Source of the DNA: Dactylosporangium vinaceum
Lineage (GTDB): Bacteria > Actinomycetota > Actinomycetes > Mycobacteriales > Micromonosporaceae
Assembly: GCF_019904175.1 (NCBI RefSeq)
Contig: NZ_CP061913.1
Coordinates: 9,052,001 to 9,116,000 of the forward strand
Length of the DNA stretch: 64,000 nucleotides
Reading direction: 5' to 3'
Shown: positions 32,969 through 42,241 of the stretch, piece after piece
Layout: every line of letters begins with the position of its first letter
Numbering within the stretch: position 1 is the stretch's first letter
Made by a program: the position numbers and the translations under genes
The notes under the pieces: generated by a model
Database searches by the model: none
What the model saw: only the letters and a program-made list of their open reading frames with translations
Told to the model about the DNA's origin: nothing

Positions 32969-33255
32969 AGCTGACTCCGGCTCTCGTCGCCACGCAGCCG
33001 CTCGAAGTCCAGCCCGGCCACCCGATCGGCTTCGGCGTACCGGGCCACCGCGATCCCGACCGCCACCCCCGCCTCCCGCACCTGCCCGGCCGCCGCCGAG
33101 AGCACCGCAGCCAGCTCCAACTTCAACGCCACCCAATCGGCGTCGTCATGCGGCACCTCCTGCAGCTCGAGCGCCGCCTCCGCATACACGTGCGCCAGCG
33201 CGGGCAGCTGCACCCGCCCGGCCCGCCACAGCTCCAACAACTCCACACCAAGCAC
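32965..33255 (-). CDS. Small ESX-like helical protein, first gene of the operon
   Basis: About 96 residues, Ala/Leu/Glu-rich and almost wholly helical, with a central helical hairpin and the C-terminal segment ARYAEADRVAGLDFERLRG. This resembles the EspC or WXG100-like 'ETGEAL...YAAAD' pattern of small type VII substrates, but no W-x-G is present. GTG 33255 is favoured over GTG 33294; neither has a clear ribosome site, so a leaderless start is possible. The gene overlaps the next by GTGA. Confidence 0.6.
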   Translation of the reverse strand: MLGVELLELWRAGRVQLPALAHVYAEAALELQEVPHDDADWVALKLELAAVLSAAAGQVREAGVAVGIAVARYAEADRVAGLDFERLRGDESRSQL

Positions 33256-33317
33256 AGCGCCGGACGATAGGCCGCCCACCGCCGCGCCGGCCACAGCGTT
33301 TCGCCCGTTTTGCGGGC

Positions 33318-33716
33318 CTAGTCGGCCGGTCCCAGCAGGTCCCAGCGGTTCCCGGCAATATCCCGGAACACGACGATCTTGCCGTACTCCTCTACGCGCG
33401 GTGACCCCTCAATCACCACTGTGTGCTCAACCAGCCGAGCAAAGGCCGCATCAAAGTCCTCCACCCGCAGGAAGAACCCCACCCGCCCGGCCGCCTGCTC
33501 CCCCACCCCTTGCCGCTGCCGCTCCCCATCCGCCTGCGCGATCAAGATCCCGGTCCGAGCCCCCGGAGCCCGCACCACCACCCACCGCTTGGCCCGCCCC
33601 CCGACCGACGTACTGGCGGGCGAGTCCTCGACCAGCTCGAACCCCAGGGCGTCAACGAAGAACGCAATAGCCGGGTCGTAAGCCTCAACCACGATGGTGA
33701 CCAGCTCAAGATGCAT
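33318..33716 (-). CDS. VOC-superfamily (glyoxalase/bleomycin-resistance-like) protein
   Basis: The 132-residue protein has the two beta-alpha-beta-beta-beta repeats of vicinal-oxygen-chelate enzymes: ELVTIVVEAYDPAIAFFVDALGFELVED and RVGFFLRVEDFDAAFARLVEHTVVIEGSP, ending VVFRDIAGNRWDLLGP. The normal metal-binding Glu near the C-terminus is replaced within NRWDLL, so activity is uncertain. ATG 33716 is the only start consistent with the fold; upstream reading crosses the tRNA gene. Confidence 0.85.
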   Translation of the reverse strand: MHLELVTIVVEAYDPAIAFFVDALGFELVEDSPASTSVGGRAKRWVVVRAPGARTGILIAQADGERQRQGVGEQAAGRVGFFLRVEDFDAAFARLVEHTVVIEGSPRVEEYGKIVVFRDIAGNRWDLLGPAD

Positions 33717-33823
33717 CCGGCGAGCGTAACGACCCTCACCCGCCGGGAGGGGGATACCGCGTGGCCGCCGCGGGAGGGCATAGGCTACGCTGTAGCGGCT
33801 GCGGACGGGAACGTCGGCAGCAC

Positions 33824-33897
<74 letters not shown>

Positions 33898-33904
33898 CGT
33901 TGCG

Positions 33905-33929
33905 AAAGGCCAGCCCAGCTGGCCTTTTT
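33905..33929 (+). terminator. Intrinsic terminator of tRNA-Pro
   Basis: AAAGGCCAGC pairs with GCTGGCCTTT around a 3-nt loop (CCA), followed by TTTTT. It is one of the few textbook rho-independent terminators in the window. Confidence 0.9.
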
Positions 33930-34425
33930 GTCGATCCCGATCAATGCAGTGGCCGTGGCATGACACTTGATTTACACGTACGCGCGTACCGTTTCCGCGA
34001 AACTCGTGCTGGATAGCCTTTTGATCTTGTGCAGGCCCCTGGCGCATGGGTCTGCGCAAACCGGTCCAGATGCCGTGATGATCGGGCGAACTGCAGCAGG
34101 CTGCGCCGGTCGCGGGTCTGCGTAGATTGTGAGCATGGCAGGTCGGCCCAGGCCCGGGTGTTCGAGCGGTTGCTGGCCGCGTGGGGGTTGCCCGAGCCGG
34201 ACCAAATACAAGGCAACCATCGTTCCGCGAACGCGTCGTACTACAGCGGCGGGCTGCGCCGCAGGGTGTCCATCATGCACCACCGAAGGCAAGGCGAACC
34301 GCCCCTACGAGCGCCTCCTGTCCGCGGCGCTCGCCAGCTTGCCGCCAAGCCACCGCCATACCGCATCGAGGCGCCGTAACCCCCTGCGGCCGGAACCAAC
34401 GCCGCAGCAGGTCAACCACAGCGCG
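33930..34425. other. Gene-free stretch after tRNA-Pro, possible gene remnant
   Basis: No frame in these 496 nt has a consistent start, codon pattern and known motif. A short plus-strand segment near 34140-34205 reads ARVFERLLAAWGLPEPDQ, which looks like a helix from a real protein, but it is not continued by coding-like sequence. No direct copy of the tRNA 3' end was found, so there is no evidence of an integration site. Confidence 0.4.
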
Positions 34426-34884
34426 TCAGCCGTTCCCGCACGTCGCGTTGATTATCAGGACTTGCTGCTTGCCGGCGGTGACGTCCTCCGCCTGACGCTT
34501 CGAGAGGCCCCAGTTCTCGAACGGAGGCTCTCCGGCTCGCAGCCGGTCCACATAGACTGAGCATTCCCTGCCGTTCGGCGCCTTACCTTTGCCGGCGTAC
34601 AGCGCCTGCTGGGCCTTCGATACAGTGCCGGCCTGGGCCGGACCGAGGCTGACCTGTCCGCCAGAAATTCGCGACCGCACGTCGTCGACCGGTGTGCCGA
34701 CGTAGATGCCTTGGGCCGCGTTGTCGACCGTGCCCATCTGCACGCGACTGAAGCCGTCGACCTTGATCTGGCTGAGCATCTCCTCCTGGGCCTGGTACAG
34801 CTGGTCCTGCGGGCTCCGCTGGCATGCCGTCAGTGCCAGTAGGCTCGCGGAGACCAATAGGCCGGACAGCCTGGATCTCAACAT
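34426..34884 (-). CDS. Putative lipoprotein of unknown function
   Basis: The 152-residue protein begins with a lipoprotein signal whose lipobox is LLALTAC (Cys21). The mature part is polar, includes IYVGTPVDDVRSRISGG and ends with two further cysteines (RECSVYVD, NATCGNG) that could form a disulphide outside the cell. No family is recognised. Base composition is lower in GC than the surrounding genes, and coding density around it is low. The ribosome site is weak. Confidence 0.6.
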   Translation of the reverse strand: MLRSRLSGLLVSASLLALTACQRSPQDQLYQAQEEMLSQIKVDGFSRVQMGTVDNAAQGIYVGTPVDDVRSRISGGQVSLGPAQAGTVSKAQQALYAGKGKAPNGRECSVYVDRLRAGEPPFENWGLSKRQAEDVTAGKQQVLIINATCGNG

Positions 34885-35149
34885 GTGTACAGCCCCGAAT
34901 GGCAGATGATCTTGTCAGAGGAACCATAGTAGTAGGACATCGCGGCATTGCCGTAGCTCTGCCCGAGCTTTCCCAGCTCGCCACGGGCGAACGAGTCAGT
35001 CATGTTCGTCGTGCGATATGTAGGTGGCCGCGGCGAACTGCTCGGGCGAGTGGTCCCCCATTGATCATGGTTACCGGATCCGACGAGCGGGTGCTGTGGT
35101 GGGCCACCCCGGCCGGGCGAAGTTGCGATCGCACGACAGCATGCTCGGC

Positions 35150-35605
35150 ATGGCAGTGAAGATTCGCCCGATCCGGCGACAGGATGCTCCGCGCCTCACC
35201 GATCTGATAGGCAGCCTGGGGTATCCGACCACCGAGACGGTCGTGCATGAACGACTCGACTACTGGTTGGACGACCACTCGAGCTGGCTCATCGCCGCCG
35301 AGGACGATGGCGACCTTGTCGGCGTCGCGGCGCTCAGCGTCATGCCGTTGCTTGAGGTAACCGGAAAGCTGGGGCGTCTGCTCGCGCTTGTCGTCCACGA
35401 GCGCTACCGCGGTCGAGGTGTGGGCCAATCGCTCGTCAGGGCCGCCGAGGAGCAGGCCCGTGCCGCCGGCTGCGTCAAGATGGAGATCACCAGTAGTCGT
35501 TACCGCACGAGAACCCAAGCGTTCTATCGGCAACTCGGATACGACGATATATGCACAGCCTCGGCGCGCTTCATGAAGAGCCTGACTGCTGTCAGCTCGG
35601 GCTGA
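35150..35605 (+). CDS. GNAT-family N-acetyltransferase
   Basis: The 151-residue protein is a standard GNAT: IRPIRRQDAPRLTDLIGSLGYP, then LVVHERYRGRGVGQSLV, the acetyl-CoA pyrophosphate loop (Q/RxxGxG/A as RYRGRGVG), and YRQLGYDD at the C-terminus. It acetylates an unknown amine. Two in-frame starts, ATG 35141 and ATG 35150, are nine nt apart; the latter begins at the first strand. About 260 nt upstream holds no recognisable gene. Confidence 0.88.
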   Translation: MAVKIRPIRRQDAPRLTDLIGSLGYPTTETVVHERLDYWLDDHSSWLIAAEDDGDLVGVAALSVMPLLEVTGKLGRLLALVVHERYRGRGVGQSLVRAAEEQARAAGCVKMEITSSRYRTRTQAFYRQLGYDDICTASARFMKSLTAVSSG

Positions 35606-35847
35606 TGCTGTCCGCGAGTCCATCTCACATAGACATCCGGCTACTCGTAGCGTCCCCATCTGCCGCCGATCGTGCGCCACGGCCGGGTCGAGCTTGTCAC
35701 CGACGGTGACCAGATCAGCGGGGCCCAGGCACACTGTCGTGCCGATGGGCGCGGACCCGGTTCTGGCTACGGTGCATGGGGACCGAACATCATCCTGTGG
35801 ATGCGAAGACTGCCGCCGGCTCGCCGAGGCCGTGTCATCATGCTGCA

Positions 35848-36462
35848 GTGGCTGGGGAGCGGGCTGACCTGAGCAACCTACTTGCCGGCATCGACTGGGC
35901 CGGCCCAGCGGACGAATACTGGCCGTCGCACGCCGGCACGCAGGCGTTGCTGCACGGCCTGGCCACTGACGATCCGCAGTCCGTCACGCTGGGCCTGTCG
36001 CATCTGTGGACGGCGTTCATCGAGTATCCGAATGTGTTCCCGCCGGCGGCGCCGGCAGTCCGTTACGTGCTGGCGCTGCTGCATCTCCAACCGAACGTCG
36101 AGATGGTGATCCGGAGCCCGAGCGGCCGGCTCCGGCCGTTGCGAGCCCATCTGCTGACCTGGCTGTGGGCCGCGGCCAACGCGGTCAGTGACGTCAACGA
36201 GCGCGAGTTCGTGGAGCTCGCCGGATACTCGCCGTTGGCGTACCCGTCCTCGGTGTGGCACACGATTCGGCAGCTCCGTCCCCGGATGTACGACACCGCC
36301 GCCGCATTTCTGGACGACCCGCACCCGGGCGTCCGGCAGGAGGCTATCGCCGCGGCAGTGGTGCTCGTACGAGTTCCGGAGCTGGCCGTCCATCGTCAGC
36401 GCATCGCTGCTGCGGCGCGAGACTTTCTGGACGCATGCACCGACCCGATGCGCAGGCGATGA
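35848..36462 (+). CDS. HEAT-repeat-like hypothetical protein
   Basis: About 204 residues, helical and Trp-rich (DWAGPADEYWPSHAGTQALLHGLA, LSHLWTAFIEYPNVFPPAAPAVRYVLALL, DDPHPGVRQEAIAAAVVLV). The last segment is a typical HEAT-type helix pair, as in small actinobacterial HEAT proteins that bind protein or nucleic acid. GTG 35848 is the last plausible start before the first repeat; the frame is open to ATG 35776. No partner genes are adjacent, and the 257 nt after it show nothing. Confidence 0.55.
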   Translation: MAGERADLSNLLAGIDWAGPADEYWPSHAGTQALLHGLATDDPQSVTLGLSHLWTAFIEYPNVFPPAAPAVRYVLALLHLQPNVEMVIRSPSGRLRPLRAHLLTWLWAAANAVSDVNEREFVELAGYSPLAYPSSVWHTIRQLRPRMYDTAAAFLDDPHPGVRQEAIAAAVVLVRVPELAVHRQRIAAAARDFLDACTDPMRRR

Positions 36463-36719
36463 GCGGAAGAGGCATTCCACGAGCTGAGCCCCACATACGC
36501 CGCCGACGAACCGGCACCGACGTAGCCAGAACCGATTGGATGCACTGATCTGCCGCGATTCGCGCGCCGCTCCGCGCCGAGGCCCGGCGCTGCGTTGATC
36601 ATCTGCCGACGGGTTCGCAGCCAGGCGGTGCCGGTGGTGACGCGCGAATCGCCGCCGGCTTGCCCGCAGGCCGCCCGGACGCAACTGGAACCGGACCGGT
36701 CGGGCCGGCAAGCTCCTGA

Positions 36720-37208
36720 TCAGCCGTCGTTGCGCGCCCGGACCACGACCACCGGACAGTCGGCCTTGTGGACCAGGCGGCTGGAAGTGCTGCCGAGCAA
36801 CAGTTCGCTGATGCTGCGATGGCCGTGTGTGCCGACCACAATGCCCAGGCCGTGCCGCTCCCGGGCGAGCCGGATCAGGGTGTCGGCGACGGTCCGGTCG
36901 TCGGCGACGGTGAGGCCCTCGGCGTCGCTGTAGCCGGCCTCCCGGGCGATGCGCACACCCCGTTGCGTGGTCCGCCTCGCCGGCTCGTACAGCTCCAGTT
37001 CGGCCTCGATCGCGCCGCGGATGTCCAGCGCGGTCGGCACCTCCAGCCCGGTCATCGGCAGCGTCGCCGTCTCGAAGGCGCGGCCCGCCTCCCACACCGT
37101 GACGACGAGGGCGTGCCGAGGCCCGAGCAGTGCCGCGGAGTCCCGCAAGGCCCGCTCGGCGGCAGCCGAACCGTCGAACCCGATGATGACCGGCGCCGCC
37201 TTCGTCAC
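36720..37208 (-). CDS. Universal stress protein (UspA family)
   Basis: The 162-residue protein has the Usp nucleotide-binding fold: PVIIGFDGSAAAERAL at the N-terminus and the ATP-binding loop GTHGHRSISELLLGSTS (G-2X-G-9X-GST) followed by HKADCPVVVVR. It thus belongs to the ATP-binding class that is often induced by hypoxia or stress in actinomycetes. GTG 37208 is preferred; GTG 37226 also possible. It lies 147 nt from the convergent-side CtpI-like gene, on the same strand and possibly downstream of it. Confidence 0.9.
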   Translation of the reverse strand: MTKAAPVIIGFDGSAAAERALRDSAALLGPRHALVVTVWEAGRAFETATLPMTGLEVPTALDIRGAIEAELELYEPARRTTQRGVRIAREAGYSDAEGLTVADDRTVADTLIRLARERHGLGIVVGTHGHRSISELLLGSTSSRLVHKADCPVVVVRARNDG

Positions 37209-37355
37209 GCGTCCCACGGTACCCACGGATCCGGCCTCCGGCAGGGCACGAGGAGGCGCGGCGGGGTGAGGTCAGGGGTGGTCCGAATGATGCGGTACGA
37301 CGCCACGCCGTCGCGGGAGGCCTGACGGACGCGATCGTCCGGCGCCGGCGCTGAG

Positions 37356-40300
37356 TTACTCGTCCTCGTCAACACCGTCGGTACGGTGCGGGCTTGAACG
37401 TTCGGCAGGCGTATGTTCCGGTGACCGGCGAAGCGGTCGCGGCGCCCCCATCGTCGTTCCGGCGGCTGACGCCGCCAGGACTATGGCCCAGGCGACGGGA
37501 CCCAGCGGGCGGCAGCCGAAGAACTGGCTCAGCCCGGGGGTCTGCACGACGCCGACGAGCGCCGCCGCGGAGGCGCCGGCCGCGGCGAGGACGACCGGGT
37601 CACCGTTGGAGAGCAGCGCGGTCTGGCCAAGTTGCGCGCCGACGAGGGAGGCGAGGGCCACCGTGCTGGCTCGCGCGGTCGTCCCGGTCGCCTTGGCCGT
37701 CAACCAGGCCGCCGCCGTTGCCGTCGAGGTCGCGACGGCGCGGCGGGCGATGTCCGCCGTCAGCGCCGCGCCGAGTGATGCCTCCGGTCCTTCGCGGATG
37801 AGTTGGTCCGCGGTGACGTGCTTCGCCGGCCTCGCGGCGATCGTGATCGCGGGCAGCAGGTCGGTCATGAGGTTGACGAACAGGATCTGCCGCGCGTTCA
37901 GCGGTGGTGTCGTGGAGACCAGGGAACTGCCGACGGTGAACAGGATCTCCCCCAGGTTGCCGCCGAGGAGCAGGGCGAGCGCCTCACGTACTGACGCCCA
38001 CATGGCGCGTCCCTCGACCACCCCGTCGGCGATCGTCTCGATGCGACCGTCCATCACGATCATGTCCGCTGACTGGCGGGCGGCGTCTGTGGCCCGCCCG
38101 CCCAGCGCGATACCGGCGTCCGCGAGCCGGATCGCAGGCGCGTCGTTGGCACCGTCACCGGTGACCGCGACGGCCGACCCGGCGCGCCGCAACGCGCGGA
38201 CAACCGCGACCTTGTGCCCCGGGCTGAGCCGCGCGAAGACCGAGGCCTTGGCCACCAGCGCGTCGACTGTCGCGTCGTCGGCGCCGTCGAGGTCCGGCCC
38301 GGTCACCAAGGTCCCGCCGTCGAGCAGGTCGAGCTCGGCGGCGATGGCCGCCGCCGTGCTGGGATGATCACCGGTCAGCATGAGCACCTTGACGCCGGCG
38401 CGTCGCAGCCGGTCGACCGCCTCGGCGGCGGTAGCGCGGGTCGGGTCGGCGAGCCCGAGGAGGCCGAGGAACTCCAGGTTGTCGACGCGCTCGTCGTCGA
38501 GGCGGCGCCGCGGCGACGCGGCCCGCTCCGCGATCGCGAGCACCCGCAGGCCCTGCCGGGCCATCCGGTCGACCTCCGCCTCGATCTCCTCGCGGTCGGC
38601 CGGCGTGACCGGCCGGGTGGTGCCGTCGCGGCGCCAGGTCGAGCAGCGCGGCAGCGTGATCTCCGGTGCGCCTTTGACGCTGATCACGTGGCTGTTGCGG
38701 GCCGTGCCGAGGACCGCATGAAACCCGCGTGCCGGTTCGAAGGGCAGCTCGCGGATGGGCCGCCAATCCTTGACGCCCCCGTCGGTACGGACACCCGCGG
38801 CGGCGGCACCAGCCACGACCGCCTGGTCGGTGGGGTGCGGCAACGCTTCCTGCCCGCTGGGCGCCGGGCTCGCACGGAGCCCGGCGGCCAGGATCAGCCG
38901 GTGCCGGGGGGTGAGCCGCTCGGTCGGCACCTGCACACAGCCGTCGGAGACGGTGCGCAACGCGATGCGCCCCTCGGTCAGCGTGCCGGTCTTGTCGAAA
39001 CAGATCACGTCGACCCGCCCGAGCGCTTCCATCGATCGAGGATCGCGGACGAGGATGTTGCGTTCGGACAACCGGCGGCTCGCGCTCAGTTCGGCCGCGG
39101 TGGCAATGAACGGCAGCCCCTCGGGGATTGCGGCGAGGGCGAGCGCGACCGAGCTGCTGATCGACTCGGCCAGCCGCCCCCGCAGCAGACCCGTGGCGAG
39201 CAGCGCGACCGCGGCGGCACCCGCCGCCGGCAGCGACGCCTTGGTCAGCTCGTGCAGCCGGTGCTGCACGCCGCTCGTCGGCGGCTCCTGCAGCTGGAGC
39301 CGGGCGCTGCGGCCGGCCTCCGCCTGCTCACCCGTCGCCACGACGATGCACGTGCCCGACCCGGCGGCGACCGTCGTCCCCGCGTACACCATGCTGCTGC
39401 GCTCGGCAACGGCGCTGGCCCGGGTAGCGGCAACGCTCTTGGCGACCGGCACGGATTCACCGGTCACCGGGGACTCGTCCATCTCGAGGCCGGAGGTGGC
39501 GATCAGGCGGCAGTCTGCCGGCACCGCATCCCCCGGCTCCAGGAGAATGACGTCGCCCCGCACGAGCTCGTCGATGCTGCCGTCCCGATCCACGCCGGCC
39601 CGGCGCAACCGGACCCGCGGCGTCGCCGCGCTCACCAGCCGGCTCAGCGCCCGCCGGGCGGTCACGGACTGCACGCCCGACAGCAGCGCGTTGGCCAGGA
39701 TGACGGCGACGACAAGCACCGCGTCGCTCTTCGCACCGATCGTGGCGGAGACACCGGCGCCGGCGGCGAGCGGTAGCGTCAAGGGCGTGTCCAGCTCGGC
39801 CATGACCGTGTCGAGCAGCCCCCGCGCCCCCGGCGCCGTCTCGTCGTCCGCCGGAGCCTCGGCGCGCCGGCGGTGTTCGGCGGCCTCCTCGCTGATGCCG
39901 TCCGGAGACGTGGCCAAGATTCGCATGATCTCGTGGACGGGGAGCGCGTGCCAGGCAACGTCGACCGCGGGCACCGGCGCCGCACGGCGGCCCAGGGTGC
40001 GCGCCGACCACACCGCACCGAGAACATTGGCGGCCAGCGCGACACCCGTAGCGAGCGTTCCCCGGTGCGCGCCCCGCGGCGCCAGGTCGGCGTTTCCCAG
40101 TAGCGCGCCGGCCACCGACCCGGACGCCGCTACCAGGGTGCTGCGCCTGCTGACCGCCTTGGCCACCGTCGCCGCCTCGAGCAGCAGCCAGGCCGTCTCC
40201 AGTCCGGGCCCGCCCATCAGGTGAGCGCCCCACGGAGGTCGACGATCCGCCCGCAGCACGCCGAAGCCGCAGTCGGCCGAACCGAGCGCGGTGTCGTTGT

Positions 40301-41729
40301 GCTCGCCGATGAGCACGACGACGTGGCCGTCCCGTTGCAACGCGCGGATGGACCCGGCCAGCCGTGAGCCTCCGGGCACGGTACCGTCCGCCGGCACCCG
40401 GTGGCGGATCTCGGGCGGCGCTCCGGCGAGCAGCACCCGGCCAACCCGGCGGCCGGCCGCGATCACGGCGGCCGTCAACGGATCCAGCGCTGACTCGGCC
40501 AGGACGACCGCTTCGGGCCGCCGGTTGCGGGTCAGCACGTACACCTTCCCCTTTTTGCCGCCGGAAGTGCGTACATCGTCCAGGACAGCCTCCGGGATCG
40601 CGGTGTCGAGACGCTGCGGGACGGCGAGTGCCCAGCCGTCGGCATCTTCGTCCGTCGGCAACGTGCCGCGGTGCGCGTCGACAAGGCGGCTCGCGGCCTC
40701 CCAAGCGTCCTGCGCCGTGCCGTTGATGGGCGCCACGTGCGTGATGACGTGCCGGCCGCCGGTCAGCGCCCGGGCATCGATCACCACCGTGTCGACCCGG
40801 TCCAGCTGGCGCAGCGCGCCTCGATCGCGGACGAGCACGTCCCGGCGAGCGAGAAGCCGGCCCAGCTCACCTGCGTACGTCTCCCGGCCGGCGGGCGCGG
40901 GGACCGGTGAACCCGCCGCGAGCACCCGGGCCGCGCGCCGGACGCCGCCGGGGAACAGCGAGACCGCGCCGGAGGCGAGCAGCGTCAGGATGCTGATCCG
41001 CTTGGCGTAGCGCTCGATCGGCCCGTCCGGCAATGCAGCCGGCCGCGCGCCGTCGAGGCTGCCGGCGCGGCTCACGCCGGCCTCCCGGGCCAGCCCGGCC
41101 GCTCTGCGCTGCCACGTGTCCCGCTGCGCAGATGCCTCCCGCAGCAGCACGACCCGCATGGCGGCGTCCGCAAGTGCGGACAGCCCCGTCTGGCTCGCGG
41201 CGCCGATCCCCGCGCTGGCCACGGAGACGGCCAGATCGGTCCAGTTGCGGCCGATGTGCCGGCGCAGCCAGTCGCGCACCCCCGGCACGTGGTCGACCAT
41301 CGCGATGATGGCGGCCAGCTCCCGCGGCGCCGCGGGTATCCGCAGACCCCGCGCCACAAACCCGCCGGCCGCGCCGAGCAGGTCGAAGGCGAGCGTCACC
41401 AGATGACGGGTCTCCGCGTCCAGGTATGGCGCTCCGGCGGCCTGCTCCGCGGGGATGAAGTCGGATTCGACGGACGCCACCAATTCGACGAGGTCGTCGA
41501 GCCCGAGTGTGCCCTCGTCGTAGCTGATCAGCAGCTGGCCCAAGGCGGCGTTCCAGGCCGCCCAGTCAACACCGCGCAGCCTTTCAAGCGCCTTCTCCAG
41601 CAGTTTTCCGTACTCTGCGCTGATCAGATGGTCTCGGGCGCCGCGCACCTCGACGTGGGCGAGGCCGTCCCGGGCCCACGCCTTCCTCCGCCGCCGAACG
41701 GCCGGTCCGTCGCCGTCACCGTCCGGCAT
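37356..41729 (-). CDS. Very large CtpI-like cation-transporting P-type ATPase
   Basis: The protein is about 1,457 residues, similar in size to mycobacterial CtpI. The first ~630 residues are an unusual N-terminal extension with no ATPase motif, including a degenerate second haloacid dehalogenase-like region. The core has actuator TGES (in DESPVTGESVPVAKS, about residue 755), phosphorylation motif DKTGTLT (about 910), TGDHPSTAAAI and hinge TGDGANDAPAI (about 1190). The membrane motif is AAIPEGLP, as in P2-type Ca/Mg-like pumps; no CPC heavy-metal motif is present. The ion is not known. It is 26 nt after the small membrane protein gene. Confidence 0.85.
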   Translation of the reverse strand: MPDGDGDGPAVRRRRKAWARDGLAHVEVRGARDHLISAEYGKLLEKALERLRGVDWAAWNAALGQLLISYDEGTLGLDDLVELVASVESDFIPAEQAAGAPYLDAETRHLVTLAFDLLGAAGGFVARGLRIPAAPRELAAIIAMVDHVPGVRDWLRRHIGRNWTDLAVSVASAGIGAASQTGLSALADAAMRVVLLREASAQRDTWQRRAAGLAREAGVSRAGSLDGARPAALPDGPIERYAKRISILTLLASGAVSLFPGGVRRAARVLAAGSPVPAPAGRETYAGELGRLLARRDVLVRDRGALRQLDRVDTVVIDARALTGGRHVITHVAPINGTAQDAWEAASRLVDAHRGTLPTDEDADGWALAVPQRLDTAIPEAVLDDVRTSGGKKGKVYVLTRNRRPEAVVLAESALDPLTAAVIAAGRRVGRVLLAGAPPEIRHRVPADGTVPGGSRLAGSIRALQRDGHVVVLIGEHNDTALGSADCGFGVLRADRRPPWGAHLMGGPGLETAWLLLEAATVAKAVSRRSTLVAASGSVAGALLGNADLAPRGAHRGTLATGVALAANVLGAVWSARTLGRRAAPVPAVDVAWHALPVHEIMRILATSPDGISEEAAEHRRRAEAPADDETAPGARGLLDTVMAELDTPLTLPLAAGAGVSATIGAKSDAVLVVAVILANALLSGVQSVTARRALSRLVSAATPRVRLRRAGVDRDGSIDELVRGDVILLEPGDAVPADCRLIATSGLEMDESPVTGESVPVAKSVAATRASAVAERSSMVYAGTTVAAGSGTCIVVATGEQAEAGRSARLQLQEPPTSGVQHRLHELTKASLPAAGAAAVALLATGLLRGRLAESISSSVALALAAIPEGLPFIATAAELSASRRLSERNILVRDPRSMEALGRVDVICFDKTGTLTEGRIALRTVSDGCVQVPTERLTPRHRLILAAGLRASPAPSGQEALPHPTDQAVVAGAAAAGVRTDGGVKDWRPIRELPFEPARGFHAVLGTARNSHVISVKGAPEITLPRCSTWRRDGTTRPVTPADREEIEAEVDRMARQGLRVLAIAERAASPRRRLDDERVDNLEFLGLLGLADPTRATAAEAVDRLRRAGVKVLMLTGDHPSTAAAIAAELDLLDGGTLVTGPDLDGADDATVDALVAKASVFARLSPGHKVAVVRALRRAGSAVAVTGDGANDAPAIRLADAGIALGGRATDAARQSADMIVMDGRIETIADGVVEGRAMWASVREALALLLGGNLGEILFTVGSSLVSTTPPLNARQILFVNLMTDLLPAITIAARPAKHVTADQLIREGPEASLGAALTADIARRAVATSTATAAAWLTAKATGTTARASTVALASLVGAQLGQTALLSNGDPVVLAAAGASAAALVGVVQTPGLSQFFGCRPLGPVAWAIVLAASAAGTTMGAPRPLRRSPEHTPAERSSPHRTDGVDEDE

Positions 41730-41755
41730 CACTGCCACGTGCCATGGTCCGCGTC

Positions 41756-42115
41756 TCACCCTCCCGCCGATTTCGGCGGTTCGGCACGCCCGCGGCTGTG
41801 GGTCGCCACCCACACACCGGCCGCCGCCGCGACGGCAACGGGCCATTCCAGGACGCCGAGCGTTGCCAGCACGCCGACGCCGCCGTAATACAGCAGTTGC
41901 TTCGGCTGTGGTACGGCCATGTGGAGAACCGGCACCTTGACGTGCGGCACCGGGACGTCCTGCCAGGTCACCAGCTCGGACTCGCCCGTGGGCTGTCCGG
42001 TCGTGCCGGCGGTCGGGAGTTCCTCCTTCGCCGGGCGGCGCCGAGACTGCGTCGTCGACCCCCCGGCAGCACGCTTCCGCGGAAGGGCTTGCGAGCCCGC
42101 TGGTGTCACGGTCAT
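41756..42115 (-). CDS. Small membrane protein preceding the P-type ATPase
   Basis: A 119-residue protein with a basic, disordered N-terminus (RKRAAGGSTTQSRRRPAKEE) and one or two hydrophobic segments near residues 75-105 (LLYYGGVGVLATLGVLEWPVAVAAAAGVWVA). GGAGG precedes the ATG by 11 nt. It is translationally close to the ATPase gene (26 nt), which suggests a subunit or membrane partner of the pump. No named family recognised. Confidence 0.7.
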   Translation of the reverse strand: MTVTPAGSQALPRKRAAGGSTTQSRRRPAKEELPTAGTTGQPTGESELVTWQDVPVPHVKVPVLHMAVPQPKQLLYYGGVGVLATLGVLEWPVAVAAAAGVWVATHSRGRAEPPKSAGG

Positions 42116-42241
42116 GAGTACGCACCTCCACCTGAGTCGTTCCGCAAAGGCGCAGCTACCCGGACGATCCGGAATCAATCCACCGGCCCGGGTTACGACC
42201 TCGGCGGCGAGACCACATCCGGTTCAAGTGGCACGCACCCG

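Noticed and set aside
34029..34495. Several overlapping plus-strand reading frames after tRNA-Pro
   Set aside because: Starts, codon patterns and motifs do not agree with each other; only one short helix-like segment looks protein-derived. Treated as possible remnant, not a gene.
35672..35872. 66-codon plus-strand frame between the GNAT and HEAT-like genes
   Set aside because: No ribosome site, no recognisable motif, and it overlaps the more convincing HEAT-like frame.
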